Below, piece by piece: positions 1 through 8,056 of a stretch of 34,952 nt of DNA. Positions within the stretch are counted from its first letter, which is position 1. Every line of letters starts with the position of its first letter. The notes under the pieces are model-generated. The model worked only from the letters and a program-made list of their open reading frames with translations, was not told where the DNA came from and did not search any database. The translations under genes and the position numbers were made by a program. Source of the DNA: an uncultured Prevotellaceae bacterium (lineage in GTDB: Bacteria; Bacteroidota; Bacteroidia; Bacteroidales; Bacteroidaceae); contig CADBBP010000041.1 of assembly GCA_902792855.1 (NCBI GenBank), forward strand, positions 1 through 34,952. Reading direction: 5' to 3'.

Positions 1-2
1 AG

Positions 3-482
3 ATGAATAAAGAACAGCAACTGCTAAGGAAGAAAAGTCCGGTGCAGATAAAGAACAAAAAGGCATCGTTCGAGTATTTCCTCGTGGAGGAATACACCGC
101 CGGCATCGTGCTCACCGGCACCGAAATCAAGTCCATCAGGCTGGGAAAGGCCTCACTGGTGGACACCTATTGCACCATCATCAATGGAGAGATGTGGGTG
201 AAGGGAATGAGCGTGGCTCCATACTTTTATGGCTCCTATTCCAACCATGAGATGAGGCGCGACCGAAAGTTGCTCCTCAACAAGAGAGAGATACACAGGT
301 TGCAGGACGCCACCAAGCAGCCGGGCTTCACCATCATCCCCACGCTCGTCTTCATCGATGAGAAGGGGCGGGCGAAGATGGACATCGCGCTCGCAAGGGG
401 AAAGAAACTTTACGACAAACGGCAGACCCTCAAAGAGAAGGAAGACCGAAGAGAAATGGACAGAGCCAAGAAAGTGTATTGA
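3..482 (+). CDS. smpB: SsrA-binding protein SmpB
   Basis: This is the tmRNA partner of trans-translation. It binds the tRNA-like domain of SsrA RNA and brings it to stalled ribosomes in the cytoplasm. The 159-aa length fits the family (about 150-160). Recognisable SmpB blocks are the N-terminal [10 protein letters not shown] strand, [13 protein letters not shown] (about residues 34-46), the central [15 protein letters not shown] block, and the basic tail with [17 protein letters not shown], which enters the ribosomal A site. The ATG lies two bases inside the window edge, so its promoter is not visible. Its TGA stop shares one base with the metH ATG (TGATG), which suggests translational coupling. 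No tmRNA gene was recognised in the window. Confidence 0.96.
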   Translation: MNKEQQLLRKKSPVQIKNKKASFEYFLVEEYTAGIVLTGTEIKSIRLGKASLVDTYCTIINGEMWVKGMSVAPYFYGSYSNHEMRRDRKLLLNKREIHRLQDATKQPGFTIIPTLVFIDEKGRAKMDIALARGKKLYDKRQTLKEKEDRREMDRAKKVY

Positions 483-3277
483 TGACACCTGACACAACAC
501 AACAATCGACACCTACTTTGGAGCAGACCCTCCGGCGCCGCGTCGTCATCCTCGACGGGGCCATGGGCACACGCATTCAGAAATACCGCCTCAAGGAGGA
601 GGACTTCCATGGGTATCGCTTCAGAAACATCCATGCCGTGATGGCGGGCAACAACGACGTGCTCAACATCACACGCCCCGACGTCATACACGACATCCAT
701 TGCAAGTATCTCGCCGCCGGGGCCGACATCATCACCACCAATACTTTCAGTTCGCAGAGCATCTCGCAAGCCGACTACCATCTCGAGGACCAGGCACGCC
801 TCATGGCACTCGAAGGGGTGCGCCTCGCAAGGCGCGCAGTGGGCAAATACGCCACGGCTGAGCATCCAAGATGGGTGGCTGGCTCCATGGGACCCACCAA
901 CAAGGCTTGTTCCATGAGTCCCGATGTCTCCGACCCGGGGGCAAGGGCTGTCACCTACGACCAACTCCTGAATGCATATTTCGAGGAGGCGGATGCGCTC
1001 ATCGAGGGGGGCATCGACCTCTTCCTCATCGAGACCATTTTCGACACCCTCAATGCGAAGGCGGCCATCGACGCCGCCAACCAAGCCATGGAGAGAAGGG
1101 GGAGAAAACTGCCCGTCATGCTCTCCGTCACCATCAGCGACCTCGCCGGGAGGACGCTCAGCGGACAGACCCTCGAGGCCTTCCTCGCCACCATCTCCAG
1201 CCTTGACATCTTCGCGGTTGGCCTCAATTGCTCCTTCGGGGCGGCACAGATGAGGCCTTTCCTGCGTGACTTGGCGGCAAAGGCGCCGTGCTTCGTTGCG
1301 GCTTACCCCAATGCTGGACTGCCCAACTCCATGGGGCTTTACGACGAGACGGCGGAGACCATGACACCGCTCATGGAGCAACTCGTCGATGAGAAACTGG
1401 TAAACATCATTGGCGGATGCTGCGGCACCGACGAGCATTTCATCAGCATGTTCGCCCAAATGGCAAAGGGTAAGACGCCGAGAACGCCGGTGGCAAAATC
1501 CTCTTTCATGCAACTCAGCGGTCTGGAGCCGCTCCTCGTCACCCCGGAGGTGGGCTTCGTCAACGTGGGAGAGCGATGCAACGTGGCTGGTTCACGGAAA
1601 TTCCTCCGACTCATCAATGAGAAAAAATACGACGAGGCTGTGGCCATCGCAAGGAAGCAGGTGGCCGACGGGGCACTTGTCATCGATGTCAACATGGACG
1701 ACGCACTGCTCGACGCCAAGCACGAGATGAAAACCTTCCTCAACATCATCGCTGCCGAGCCAGACATCGCTCGTGTGCCGGTGATGATTGACTCGTCGGA
1801 CTGGGAGGTCGTCGTCGAGGCTCTCAAATGTGTGCAGGGCAAGGCCATCGTCAACTCCATCTCGCTCAAGGAGGGCGAGGAGGTCTTCCTGAAGAAGGCC
1901 GGCGTCATTCGGCGCTTCGGGGCGGCCGCCGTCGTCATGTGTTTCGACGAGCAAGGGCAGGCTACCACCTTCGAGCGAAGGACGGCCATCGCTAAAAGGG
2001 CATACGACTTGCTCGTCAACCAGGCTGGCATGCCGCCGCTCGACATCATCATCGACCCAAACGTCCTCGCCATCGCCACGGGAATGGAGGAGCACGACGC
2101 TTACGCCGCTGATTTCATACGCACTTGCGCCTGGATCAAGAAACACCTCAAGGGGGCGCACATCAGCGGGGGGGTGAGCAACCTCTCCTTCGCCTTCAGG
2201 GGTAATAATTTCATTCGCGAGGCCATGCACGCCGTCTTCCTCTACCACGCCATCGCCAATGGCATGGACTTCGGCATCGTCAACCCCGCTGCCAAGGTGA
2301 CATACAACGACTTGCCCGCCGAACAACTCGACATCATCGAGGATGCCATCCTCTGCCGCACCGAACAACCGTCGGCCAGGCTCGTGGCACTTGCCGCCGA
2401 CATCAAGGAGAAAGCTGATGCCATGAAGGCCGAGGCCGGTGCCAATATGCAGGCTAAAGCCACACAAGACACGGAGGAATGGAGACAAGCCGACGTGGAC
2501 GAGCGGCTCAGGCAGGCGTTGAGAAAGGGCGTTGGCGATTACCTGCAGCAAGACTTGGAGGAGGCTCTGGAAAAATACCCCCGTGCGGTGGACATCATCG
2601 AAGGGCCGCTCATGGAGGGAATGGGGCTCGTGGGTGAACTGTTCGGACAAGGGAAGATGTTCCTGCCGCAAGTGGTGAAGACCGCACGGACCATGAAGCA
2701 GGCCGTGGCCATCTTGCAACCTCACATCGAGGCTCAGCGGAAGGGTGGCGCGGCGAAGGCTGGGAAAATTCTCCTCGCCACCGTCAAGGGGGACGTGCAC
2801 GACATCGGGAAAAACATCGTCGCCGTCGTCATGGCATGCAACAACTACGACGTGGTGGACATGGGGGTCATGGTGCCGGCAAACCAAATCGTCAAGAAGG
2901 CCATCGAGGAAAAGGTGGACCTCATCGGACTGAGCGGACTCATCACGCCAAGCCTCGAAGAGATGGTCAACGTGGCCAATGAGTTGCGCAAGGCGGGGCT
3001 CGACATCCCCATCATGATCGGGGGGGCCACCACCAGCCAACTGCACGTGGCACTCAAAATCGCGCCGGTCTATGGAGGCCCCATCGTGTGGATGAAGGAT
3101 GCGTCGCAAAACGCATTGGCGGCAGCCAAATTGCTCGACAAGAAGGTGAGCGACGACTTCAAGGAGCAACTCACGGAGGAGTATCGGCGACTGAGGGAGG
3201 ACTATGACAGCAATCAAAAGCAGTTGCTCTCCATCGAGGAGGCAAGGAAAAGGAAACCACGCCTCTTCCCACAATAA
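482..3277 (+). CDS. metH: Cobalamin-dependent methionine synthase, core enzyme without reactivation domain
   Basis: The enzyme transfers a methyl group from 5-methyltetrahydrofolate through cobalamin to homocysteine, making methionine. The homocysteine domain carries its zinc ligands at Cys250 (GLNCSFGA) and Cys313-Cys314 (GGCCGTDE). The pterin domain starts near residue 355 (GFVNVGERCNVAGSR). The cobalamin cap and binding domains follow, with the lower-ligand His773 in DVHDIGKN and the GLSGLITPSLEEM and GGATTS motifs. The protein has 931 aa against about 1230 in E. coli. It stops soon after the cobalamin domain, so the C-terminal AdoMet-binding reactivation domain is absent. The end looks natural, because no continuation is readable in other frames downstream. 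I start at the ATG overlapping the smpB stop; a TTG one codon upstream is the only other option. Confidence 0.96.
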   Translation: MTPDTTQQSTPTLEQTLRRRVVILDGAMGTRIQKYRLKEEDFHGYRFRNIHAVMAGNNDVLNITRPDVIHDIHCKYLAAGADIITTNTFSSQSISQADYHLEDQARLMALEGVRLARRAVGKYATAEHPRWVAGSMGPTNKACSMSPDVSDPGARAVTYDQLLNAYFEEADALIEGGIDLFLIETIFDTLNAKAAIDAANQAMERRGRKLPVMLSVTISDLAGRTLSGQTLEAFLATISSLDIFAVGLNCSFGAAQMRPFLRDLAAKAPCFVAAYPNAGLPNSMGLYDETAETMTPLMEQLVDEKLVNIIGGCCGTDEHFISMFAQMAKGKTPRTPVAKSSFMQLSGLEPLLVTPEVGFVNVGERCNVAGSRKFLRLINEKKYDEAVAIARKQVADGALVIDVNMDDALLDAKHEMKTFLNIIAAEPDIARVPVMIDSSDWEVVVEALKCVQGKAIVNSISLKEGEEVFLKKAGVIRRFGAAAVVMCFDEQGQATTFERRTAIAKRAYDLLVNQAGMPPLDIIIDPNVLAIATGMEEHDAYAADFIRTCAWIKKHLKGAHISGGVSNLSFAFRGNNFIREAMHAVFLYHAIANGMDFGIVNPAAKVTYNDLPAEQLDIIEDAILCRTEQPSARLVALAADIKEKADAMKAEAGANMQAKATQDTEEWRQADVDERLRQALRKGVGDYLQQDLEEALEKYPRAVDIIEGPLMEGMGLVGELFGQGKMFLPQVVKTARTMKQAVAILQPHIEAQRKGGAAKAGKILLATVKGDVHDIGKNIVAVVMACNNYDVVDMGVMVPANQIVKKAIEEKVDLIGLSGLITPSLEEMVNVANELRKAGLDIPIMIGGATTSQLHVALKIAPVYGGPIVWMKDASQNALAAAKLLDKKVSDDFKEQLTEEYRRLREDYDSNQKQLLSIEEARKRKPRLFPQ

Positions 3278-3388
3278 GATACTGAAGTTGAAGAATGATT
3301 GTCGCAAGCGACGTGACACCTACACGATAGGGTTAGTAAATAGCTTGTCATTTCATCTCAATTCTCAAATCTCAAACCTCAAAACTTT

Positions 3389-4036
3389 ATGATAAAAAAC
3401 ATCGTCTTTGACTTCGGCGGGGTTGTCGTCACGCTCGACCACCAACAGGCTGTGAGAAAATTCAAGGCTCTCGGACTGAAGGATGCCGAAAGCCAACTCG
3501 ACCCTTACACCCAGGGAGGGATTTTCGGGGAACTGGAAATGGGGAGGATTGGCGCACAGCAGTTTGTGGAGCAACTCAGCACGCTTTGTGGCAAGCAACT
3601 CTCCTACAAGGATTGTTCGGAGGCGTGGCTCGCTTACAGGAAGGAGGTGCCAAGGAGGAACCTCAAGGCGCTGCAACAGTTGCGGGAACAGGGCTTCAAG
3701 CTCATTCTCCTTTCCAACACCAACCCGTTCATGATGGAATGGGCGGAAAGTGAGGATTTCGACGGAGATGGGCATCCTGTGGGGTATTATTTCGATAATG
3801 TATATGCCAGTTACAGGGAGGGCGTGATGAAGCCCGACCTGGCTTTCTTCAAAAACGTGCTGCGCAAGGAGGGGTTGCTGCCCGGGGAGACGCTCTTCGT
3901 GGATGACGGGCCAAGGAACGTCGCTGCTGCAAGCGAACTGGGAATCGCCACTTATTGCCCGGTCAACGGAAAGGACTGGACAAAGGAAATCTACAAATAT
4001 ATCGATGCCAACTCCTACGGCCTTGCCGAGGGGTGA
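3389..4036 (+). CDS. HAD-family hydrolase (subfamily IA-like phosphatase)
   Basis: This is a 215-aa soluble haloacid dehalogenase-type phosphatase; the substrate is unknown. Motif I is FDFGGVVVTLD with nucleophile Asp8. The usual second Asp of DxD is Gly10, as in the FDxGxV group that includes YihX-like sugar-phosphate phosphatases. Motif II is LILLSNTN, motif III is the Lys in MKPDLAFF, and motif IV is LFVDDGPRNV. An alpha-helical cap lies between motifs I and II. A 111-bp spacer separates it from metH. The spacer ends in a run of TCTCAA-like 7-8-base repeats just before the ATG and has no clear promoter. The map gene follows after 30 bases in the same direction. Functional assignment stops at family level. 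Confidence 0.85.
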   Translation: MIKNIVFDFGGVVVTLDHQQAVRKFKALGLKDAESQLDPYTQGGIFGELEMGRIGAQQFVEQLSTLCGKQLSYKDCSEAWLAYRKEVPRRNLKALQQLREQGFKLILLSNTNPFMMEWAESEDFDGDGHPVGYYFDNVYASYREGVMKPDLAFFKNVLRKEGLLPGETLFVDDGPRNVAAASELGIATYCPVNGKDWTKEIYKYIDANSYGLAEG

Positions 4037-4066
4037 TGCAAGAAAAAACTAATATAATCACTGGCC

Positions 4067-4930
4067 ATGGCCAACAAGAGAAAAAAAAGATGGAGCATCC
4101 TGCCGGGGCAACCGCTCTCCGACATGGATAAAAAGGTGCTTTACTGGGAAAACAAGGGCAAGGAGGTGCCGTCAAGGGACCTCATCAGAACCCCGGAGGA
4201 GATAGAGGGCATCAGGAGAAGCGGAGTGGTCAACACGGGCGTCCTCGACGAGGTGCAGAGGCAAATCCATGCGGGCATGAGCACGCTCGAAATAGACAAG
4301 ATTTGCATGGATTACTGCACAAGCCACGGGGCTACCCCGGCATGCTTGGGCTACGAGGGTTTTCCCAAATGCGTGTGCACGAGCATCAACGAGGTGGTGT
4401 GCCATGGAATACCCAAGGAGGAGGACATCCTCGAGGAGGGGGACATCATCAACGTGGATTTCACCACCATCCTCGACGGGTATTATGCCGACGCATCGAG
4501 GATGTTCATCATTGGAAAGACGTCGCCGGAAAAGGAACAACTGGTCAGGGTGGCGAAGGAGTGTCTCGAAATAGGTATGGAGGCCGCTAAACCTTACGGA
4601 TTCGTGGGTGACATCGGATACGCCATTGAGAAGCACTGCAAGAGGTATCACTACGGTGTGGTGAGGGACCTCTGCGGACACGGGGTGGGGATGAAATTCC
4701 ACGACAACCCGGAGGTGCCTCATTTCGGGAAAAAGGGCCATGGCATGCTGCTCGTGCCGGGAATGGTGTTCACCATCGAACCTATGATCAACATGGGCTC
4801 GTGGAAGGTCTTCATCGATGAGGAGGACCCATACGGATGGGAGGTCATCTCTGACGACGAACTGCCCAGCGCTCAATGGGAGCATACGCTCCTCATGACG
4901 GAGCATGGCGTGGAAATACTCACTTATTAA
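4067..4930 (+). CDS. map: Methionine aminopeptidase, type I
   Basis: The enzyme removes the N-terminal methionine from new proteins in the cytoplasm. All five metal ligands are visible: Asp131 (NVDF), Asp142 (YYADASRMF), His205 (GHGVG), Glu238 (TIEPM) and Glu272 (QWEHT). The substrate-binding histidine is His113 in VCHGIP. The 287-aa chain has an N-terminal extension of about 40 residues, lysine-rich at first (MANKRKKRW), relative to the 260-aa E. coli enzyme. The extension contains SILPGQPLSDMDKKVLYW and shows no CxxC zinc finger. Nine bases separate this gene from tsaD, so the two are probably co-transcribed. Confidence 0.96.
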   Translation: MANKRKKRWSILPGQPLSDMDKKVLYWENKGKEVPSRDLIRTPEEIEGIRRSGVVNTGVLDEVQRQIHAGMSTLEIDKICMDYCTSHGATPACLGYEGFPKCVCTSINEVVCHGIPKEEDILEEGDIINVDFTTILDGYYADASRMFIIGKTSPEKEQLVRVAKECLEIGMEAAKPYGFVGDIGYAIEKHCKRYHYGVVRDLCGHGVGMKFHDNPEVPHFGKKGHGMLLVPGMVFTIEPMINMGSWKVFIDEEDPYGWEVISDDELPSAQWEHTLLMTEHGVEILTY

Positions 4931-4939
4931 TGGGCTGGA

Positions 4940-5971
4940 ATGAGCGAAAAAAATATTTATATTCTCGGCATTGAGAGCAGTTGCGACGACACGTCGGCCG
5001 CCGTGTTGCGCGATGGTGTGTTGCTGAGCAACGTCACGGCTTCTCAGGACGTGCACAGGGACTATGGAGGGGTGGTGCCCGAACTGGCTTCAAGGGCGCA
5101 CCAGCAGAACATCGTGCCGGTGGTGGACCAGGCGCTCAAAAGGGCCGGGGTCGGCAAGGAGCAACTGTCGGCCATCGCGTTCACAAGGGGGCCGGGCCTC
5201 ATGGGCTCGCTGCTCGTCGGCGTCAATTTCGCCAAGGGGATGGCGAGGGCGTTGGGCATACCGCTCATCGACGTCAACCACTTGCAAGGGCATGTCATGG
5301 CGCATTTCATCAAGGAGAGCGACGACGACTGCTCGGCACCGCCCTTGCCTTTCATCTGCTTGCTCGTCAGTGGGGGAAACTCCCAAATCGTCATGGTCAA
5401 CGCATACGACAAAATGGATGTCCTGGGGCAGACCATCGACGACGCGGCGGGAGAGGCCATCGACAAGTGCTCCAAGGTCATGGGACTCGGATATCCGGGA
5501 GGTCCCATCATCGACCGCCTTGCAAGGCAGGGAAACCCAAAGGCTTACACCTTCGCACAGCCGCATATCAAGGGGCTTGACTACAGCTTCAGCGGACTGA
5601 AGACGTCGTTCTTGTACAGTCTTAGGGAATGGGTGGCCGAGGAGCCCGACTTCGTGGAGAACCACAAGGCCGACCTCGCGGCAAGTCTCGAATACACCAT
5701 TGTCGATATTCTCATGAAAAAACTGCGCCTCGCCGTCAAGCAGACGGGGGTCAAGCATGTGGCGCTCGCAGGAGGGGTGTCGGCCAACAACGGACTGAGA
5801 AACGCATTCAAGGAGCATGCGAAAAAATACGGATGGAAAATTTACATTCCCAAGTTCAGCTACACCACCGATAATGCGGCCATGATCGCCATCACGGGAT
5901 ATTACAAGTTCCTCGATGGACAATTCTGCAGCATCGATGCTCCCGTTTTCTCAAAAGTCACCTTTAAATAA
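4940..5971 (+). CDS. tsaD: tRNA N6-adenosine threonylcarbamoyltransferase TsaD
   Basis: The protein transfers the threonylcarbamoyl group to A37 of ANN-decoding tRNAs, working with TsaB and TsaE (not seen in this window). The 343-aa length is normal. Family motifs appear in order: LGIESSCDDTSAAV at the N-terminus, PELASRAH, the metal-binding histidines His114 and His118 in NHLQGHVMAHF, LVSGGNSQ, GYPGGP, YSFSGLKTS, the nucleotide-binding LAGGVSANNGLR, and TDNAAMIA near the C-terminus. It sits between map and pncC with short spacers of 9 and 13 bases, consistent with one transcript. Many Bacteroidota pair tsaD with a CinA-type gene as here. Confidence 0.97.
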   Translation: MSEKNIYILGIESSCDDTSAAVLRDGVLLSNVTASQDVHRDYGGVVPELASRAHQQNIVPVVDQALKRAGVGKEQLSAIAFTRGPGLMGSLLVGVNFAKGMARALGIPLIDVNHLQGHVMAHFIKESDDDCSAPPLPFICLLVSGGNSQIVMVNAYDKMDVLGQTIDDAAGEAIDKCSKVMGLGYPGGPIIDRLARQGNPKAYTFAQPHIKGLDYSFSGLKTSFLYSLREWVAEEPDFVENHKADLAASLEYTIVDILMKKLRLAVKQTGVKHVALAGGVSANNGLRNAFKEHAKKYGWKIYIPKFSYTTDNAAMIAITGYYKFLDGQFCSIDAPVFSKVTFK

Positions 5972-5984
5972 AAATTTTTACATT

Positions 5985-6497
5985 ATGGAACTCGAAAGTA
6001 AAGTCATCAGCAGAGAGATACAAATACGTATGTATGAGTCGGGTAAAACCCTCGGAACTGCCGAAAGCTGCACCGGTGGAAGGATTGCCGAGGCCATCAT
6101 CGCCACGCCGGGGGCTTCCGAATATTTCAAGGGAGCCATCGTCTCATACACCAACGAGGTGAAAGAGAGACTCCTCAACGTGGACCACCAACTCCTCGAG
6201 GAGAAAACGGCTGTATGTGAGGAGGTGGCCATCGCCATGGTCAAGGGGGCTTGCGACACCCTCAACGTGGATTACGCCATCGCCGCCACAGGCATCGCCG
6301 GACCGGGGGGAGGCACCAAGGAAATTCCCGTCGGCACCATCTGGCTCGCATACGGAAAGAAGGATGACGTCCACACCATCAAATTGGAGGAGGACGAGGG
6401 AAGGGACAAAAACCTCCTCATCGCCACGCAAGAAGCCCTAAAAGCTTTCCTCGAATACATCAACAAAAACATCCCACCATCAAAAAGGGAGGGGTGA
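5985..6497 (+). CDS. pncC: Stand-alone CinA C-terminal-type nicotinamide-nucleotide amidase
   Basis: This 170-aa protein matches the CinA C-terminal domain (PncC/YgaD) without the MoCF-like N-terminal domain. The family deamidates nicotinamide mononucleotide to nicotinate mononucleotide in pyridine nucleotide salvage. Motifs are GTAESCTGGRIAEAI with the catalytic Ser28, VSYTNEVKERLL, and ATGIAGPGGGTKEIPVGTIW. I choose the ATG 13 bases after the tsaD stop; an in-frame upstream ATG inside tsaD would add 23 unlikely residues. The last 11 codons (NKNIPPSKREG) are encoded by the first copy of a 38-bp tandem repeat that continues after the stop, so this tail is probably a recent addition. A perfect 8-bp hairpin sits about 65 bases past the stop. 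Confidence 0.93.
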   Translation: MELESKVISREIQIRMYESGKTLGTAESCTGGRIAEAIIATPGASEYFKGAIVSYTNEVKERLLNVDHQLLEEKTAVCEEVAIAMVKGACDTLNVDYAIAATGIAGPGGGTKEIPVGTIWLAYGKKDDVHTIKLEEDEGRDKNLLIATQEALKAFLEYINKNIPPSKREG

Positions 6498-6576
6498 TAG
6501 ACAAAAACATCCCACCATCAAAAAGGGAGGGGTAATAGACAAAAACATCCCACCATCAAAAAGGGAGGGGTAACAG
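6463..6576 (+). repeat. Three tandem copies of a 38-bp unit
   Basis: Copies begin at 6463, 6501 and 6539. They are nearly identical, differing only in the final TGATAG, TAATAG or TAACAG. Each carries CATCCCACCATC followed by AAAAAGGGAGGGGT. The first copy supplies the end and stop codon of pncC, and the other two are noncoding. The unit length is not a multiple of three. Confidence 0.95.
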
Positions 6577-6585
6577 CACCCCTCC
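6564..6585 (+). terminator. GC-rich hairpin after pncC
   Basis: The arms GGAGGGGT and ACCCCTCC pair perfectly over 8 bp around the loop AACAGC. The left arm is the end of the third 38-bp repeat copy and the right arm is unique sequence. Only short T-containing sequence follows (CTCATGCCCCTCTT), so it is a weak intrinsic terminator at best and may act as a 3'-end stabiliser instead. Confidence 0.5.
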
Positions 6586-6619
6586 TCTCATGCCCCTCTT
6601 ATCTCCAAGATGTCAATCC

Positions 6620-6650
6620 CCGCCACCGTTCGGAATTGTTTTGCAATTCC
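6620..6650. repeat. Intergenic palindrome copy A (GGAATTG/CAATTCC)
   Basis: A 7-bp stem, GGAATTG and CAATTCC, flanks TTTTG. It is preceded by CCGCCACCGTT and followed by a run of C. Very similar elements lie at 18883-18914, 18927-18958 and 25315-25333, always between genes. I read it as a small dispersed palindromic element. Confidence 0.7.
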
Positions 6651-6690
6651 CCCCCCAAAAAAAGGCGATCGCGAAGAGGTCGTTGGCTAT

Positions 6691-6709
6691 GCTGCAACAT
6701 TGTTGCAGC
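6691..6709. repeat. Inverted repeat in the pncC-moxR spacer
   Basis: GCTGCAACA and TGTTGCAGC form perfect 9-bp arms around a single T. A second small stem, GGCCT/AGGCC with loop GTA, lies at 6724-6736. Together with the stem at 6749-6769 this makes three hairpins within 80 bases. They could belong to one structured RNA or to a composite dispersed repeat. Confidence 0.55.
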
Positions 6710-6748
6710 TGTTTGTCAGTAGCGGCCTGTAAGGCCAATGAGATATCG

Positions 6749-6775
6749 ACCCGGGGCAATGCCCTGGGTGTTTTT
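6749..6775 (+). terminator. Probable intrinsic terminator
   Basis: ACCCGGGGC and GCCCTGGGT form a 9-bp stem with one G-T pair and a three-base loop AAT. A G and then five T follow directly, with another T run at 6781. This is the best terminator-like structure between the housekeeping run and the bat operon. The same stem type also occurs in dispersed intergenic repeats of related genomes, from memory, so it may be both. Confidence 0.6.
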
Positions 6776-6816
6776 ATGTCTTTTTTCCCGCATCTACGAT
6801 GTTATGTATTCGCAAA

Positions 6817-6876
6817 AGAATAAAGAAGAATAAAAGAGAATAAAGAAGAATAAAAGAGAATAAAGAAGAATAAAAG
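6817..6876. repeat. Three perfect tandem copies of an A-rich 20-bp unit
   Basis: The unit AGAATAAAGAAGAATAAAAG is repeated exactly at 6817, 6837 and 6857. Internally it is two near-identical 10-mers, giving six A-rich blocks in all. It lies about 120 bases upstream of the probable bat -7 element and could bend DNA or act as an A-tract upstream element. That role is inferred. Confidence 0.9.
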
Positions 6877-6965
6877 TCGCTTCTTTACCCACCCATGCCC
6901 CTCGAAAATGAAAAGATTCTTAAATTATAAGATTTGGGAATCTTTTTTAATATTATTTAGATTCC

Positions 6966-7001
6966 TTTTTTCGCCCATGAGGGTTTTATGTTGTAATTTT
7001 G
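6966..7001 (+). promoter_or_regulatory. Probable bat operon promoter
   Basis: TAATTTTG at 6994-7001 matches the Bacteroidota -7 consensus TAnnTTTG exactly. A T-rich -33 region (TTTTTTCG) lies about 21 bases upstream. Transcription would start near 7008, leaving a leader of about 50 bases before the MoxR ATG. Confidence 0.6.
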
Positions 7002-7060
7002 CCTTGAATTTGGCGAAAAGCCATAAAATTTTCAAGAACAACAATCAAAAAAGATAAGAA

Positions 7061-8056
7061 ATGGCAGATTCATTCGACATCCGCGAACTCAACATGCGGA
7101 TTGAACAGCAAAGCGCGTTCGTGTCCAACCTCACCATGGGAATGGACAGAGTCATCGTAGGGCAGAAACACCTCATCGACACATTACTCATAGGATTGCT
7201 CAGCGATGGACACATCCTCCTCGAAGGTGTGCCGGGACTGGCCAAGACCCTCGCCATCAAGACCCTCGCCCAACTCATCGACGCCAAATACAGCAGAATA
7301 CAGTTCACCCCAGACCTCCTGCCAGCCGATGTCGTGGGAACGATGATCTATTCCCAAAAAGACGAGACTTTCCACGTGAAAAAAGGACCCGTCTTCGCCA
7401 ATTTCATCCTCGCCGACGAAATCAACCGCGCACCGGCAAAGGTGCAGAGCGCATTGCTCGAAGCCATGCAGGAGCACCAAGTCACCATCGGCGACAACAC
7501 CTTCCCCCTGCCAGACCCCTTCCTCGTCATGGCCACGCAAAACCCCATCGAACAGGAAGGCACCTACCAACTCCCCGAGGCACAGGTCGATAGGTTCATG
7601 CTCAAGGCTGTCATCGACTATCCAACGCTCCAGGAGGAAAAACTCATCATCAGGGAAAACCTGCACAGCAGTCTGCCGCAGGTGACACCCGTCATCTCCT
7701 CCAAGGAAATCGTCGATGCAAGAGACATCGTCAGACAAGTCTATATCGACGAGAAAATAGAGCAATACATTGCCGACATCGTCTTCGCCACAAGATACCC
7801 CGACAGATACGGCCTCAACGAACTGCGCGACCTCATCAGCTTCGGTGGCTCGCCAAGGGCCAGCATCAGCCTCGCAAGGGCCGCAAGGGCGTATGCCTTC
7901 ATCAAGAGAAGGGGCTTCGTCGTCCCGGAGGATGTGAAAGCCATCGCACACGACGTGCTGAGACACCGCATCGGCCTCACCTACGAGGCAGAGGCCACCA
8001 ACGTCAGAAGCGAGGAAATTGTCAGCAGAATCATCAACAAAGTGGAGGTGCCTTGA
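7061..8056 (+). CDS. MoxR-type AAA+ ATPase of the Bat operon
   Basis: MoxR ATPases are chaperone-like AAA+ proteins that act on partners with von Willebrand A (vWA) domains, here probably the DUF58 protein, BatA and BatB. The 331-aa chain has the MoxR-type Walker A GVPGLAKT at residues 56-63 (Leu-Ala where the classical P-loop has Gly). Walker B is FILADE at 115-120, followed by INRAPAKVQSALLEAMQE. Sensor and lid regions include ATQNPIEQEGTYQLPEAQ and FGGSPRAS. It is the first gene after a clear -7 element, and its stop overlaps the start of the DUF58 gene in TGATG. Confidence 0.95.
   Translation: MADSFDIRELNMRIEQQSAFVSNLTMGMDRVIVGQKHLIDTLLIGLLSDGHILLEGVPGLAKTLAIKTLAQLIDAKYSRIQFTPDLLPADVVGTMIYSQKDETFHVKKGPVFANFILADEINRAPAKVQSALLEAMQEHQVTIGDNTFPLPDPFLVMATQNPIEQEGTYQLPEAQVDRFMLKAVIDYPTLQEEKLIIRENLHSSLPQVTPVISSKEIVDARDIVRQVYIDEKIEQYIADIVFATRYPDRYGLNELRDLISFGGSPRASISLARAARAYAFIKRRGFVVPEDVKAIAHDVLRHRIGLTYEAEATNVRSEEIVSRIINKVEVP

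Noticed and set aside
410-1513. Long minus-strand frame antisense to smpB and metH, and similar long frames opposite metH, map, tsaD and the bat genes
   Set aside because: They arise from strong C/G third-base bias on the coding strand. They are His/Asp/Arg/Val-rich and match no protein pattern.
6590-6823. 77-codon plus-strand frame in the pncC-moxR spacer
   Set aside because: It crosses the palindrome, three hairpins and the terminator. Its sequence looks like a repeat-derived false frame.
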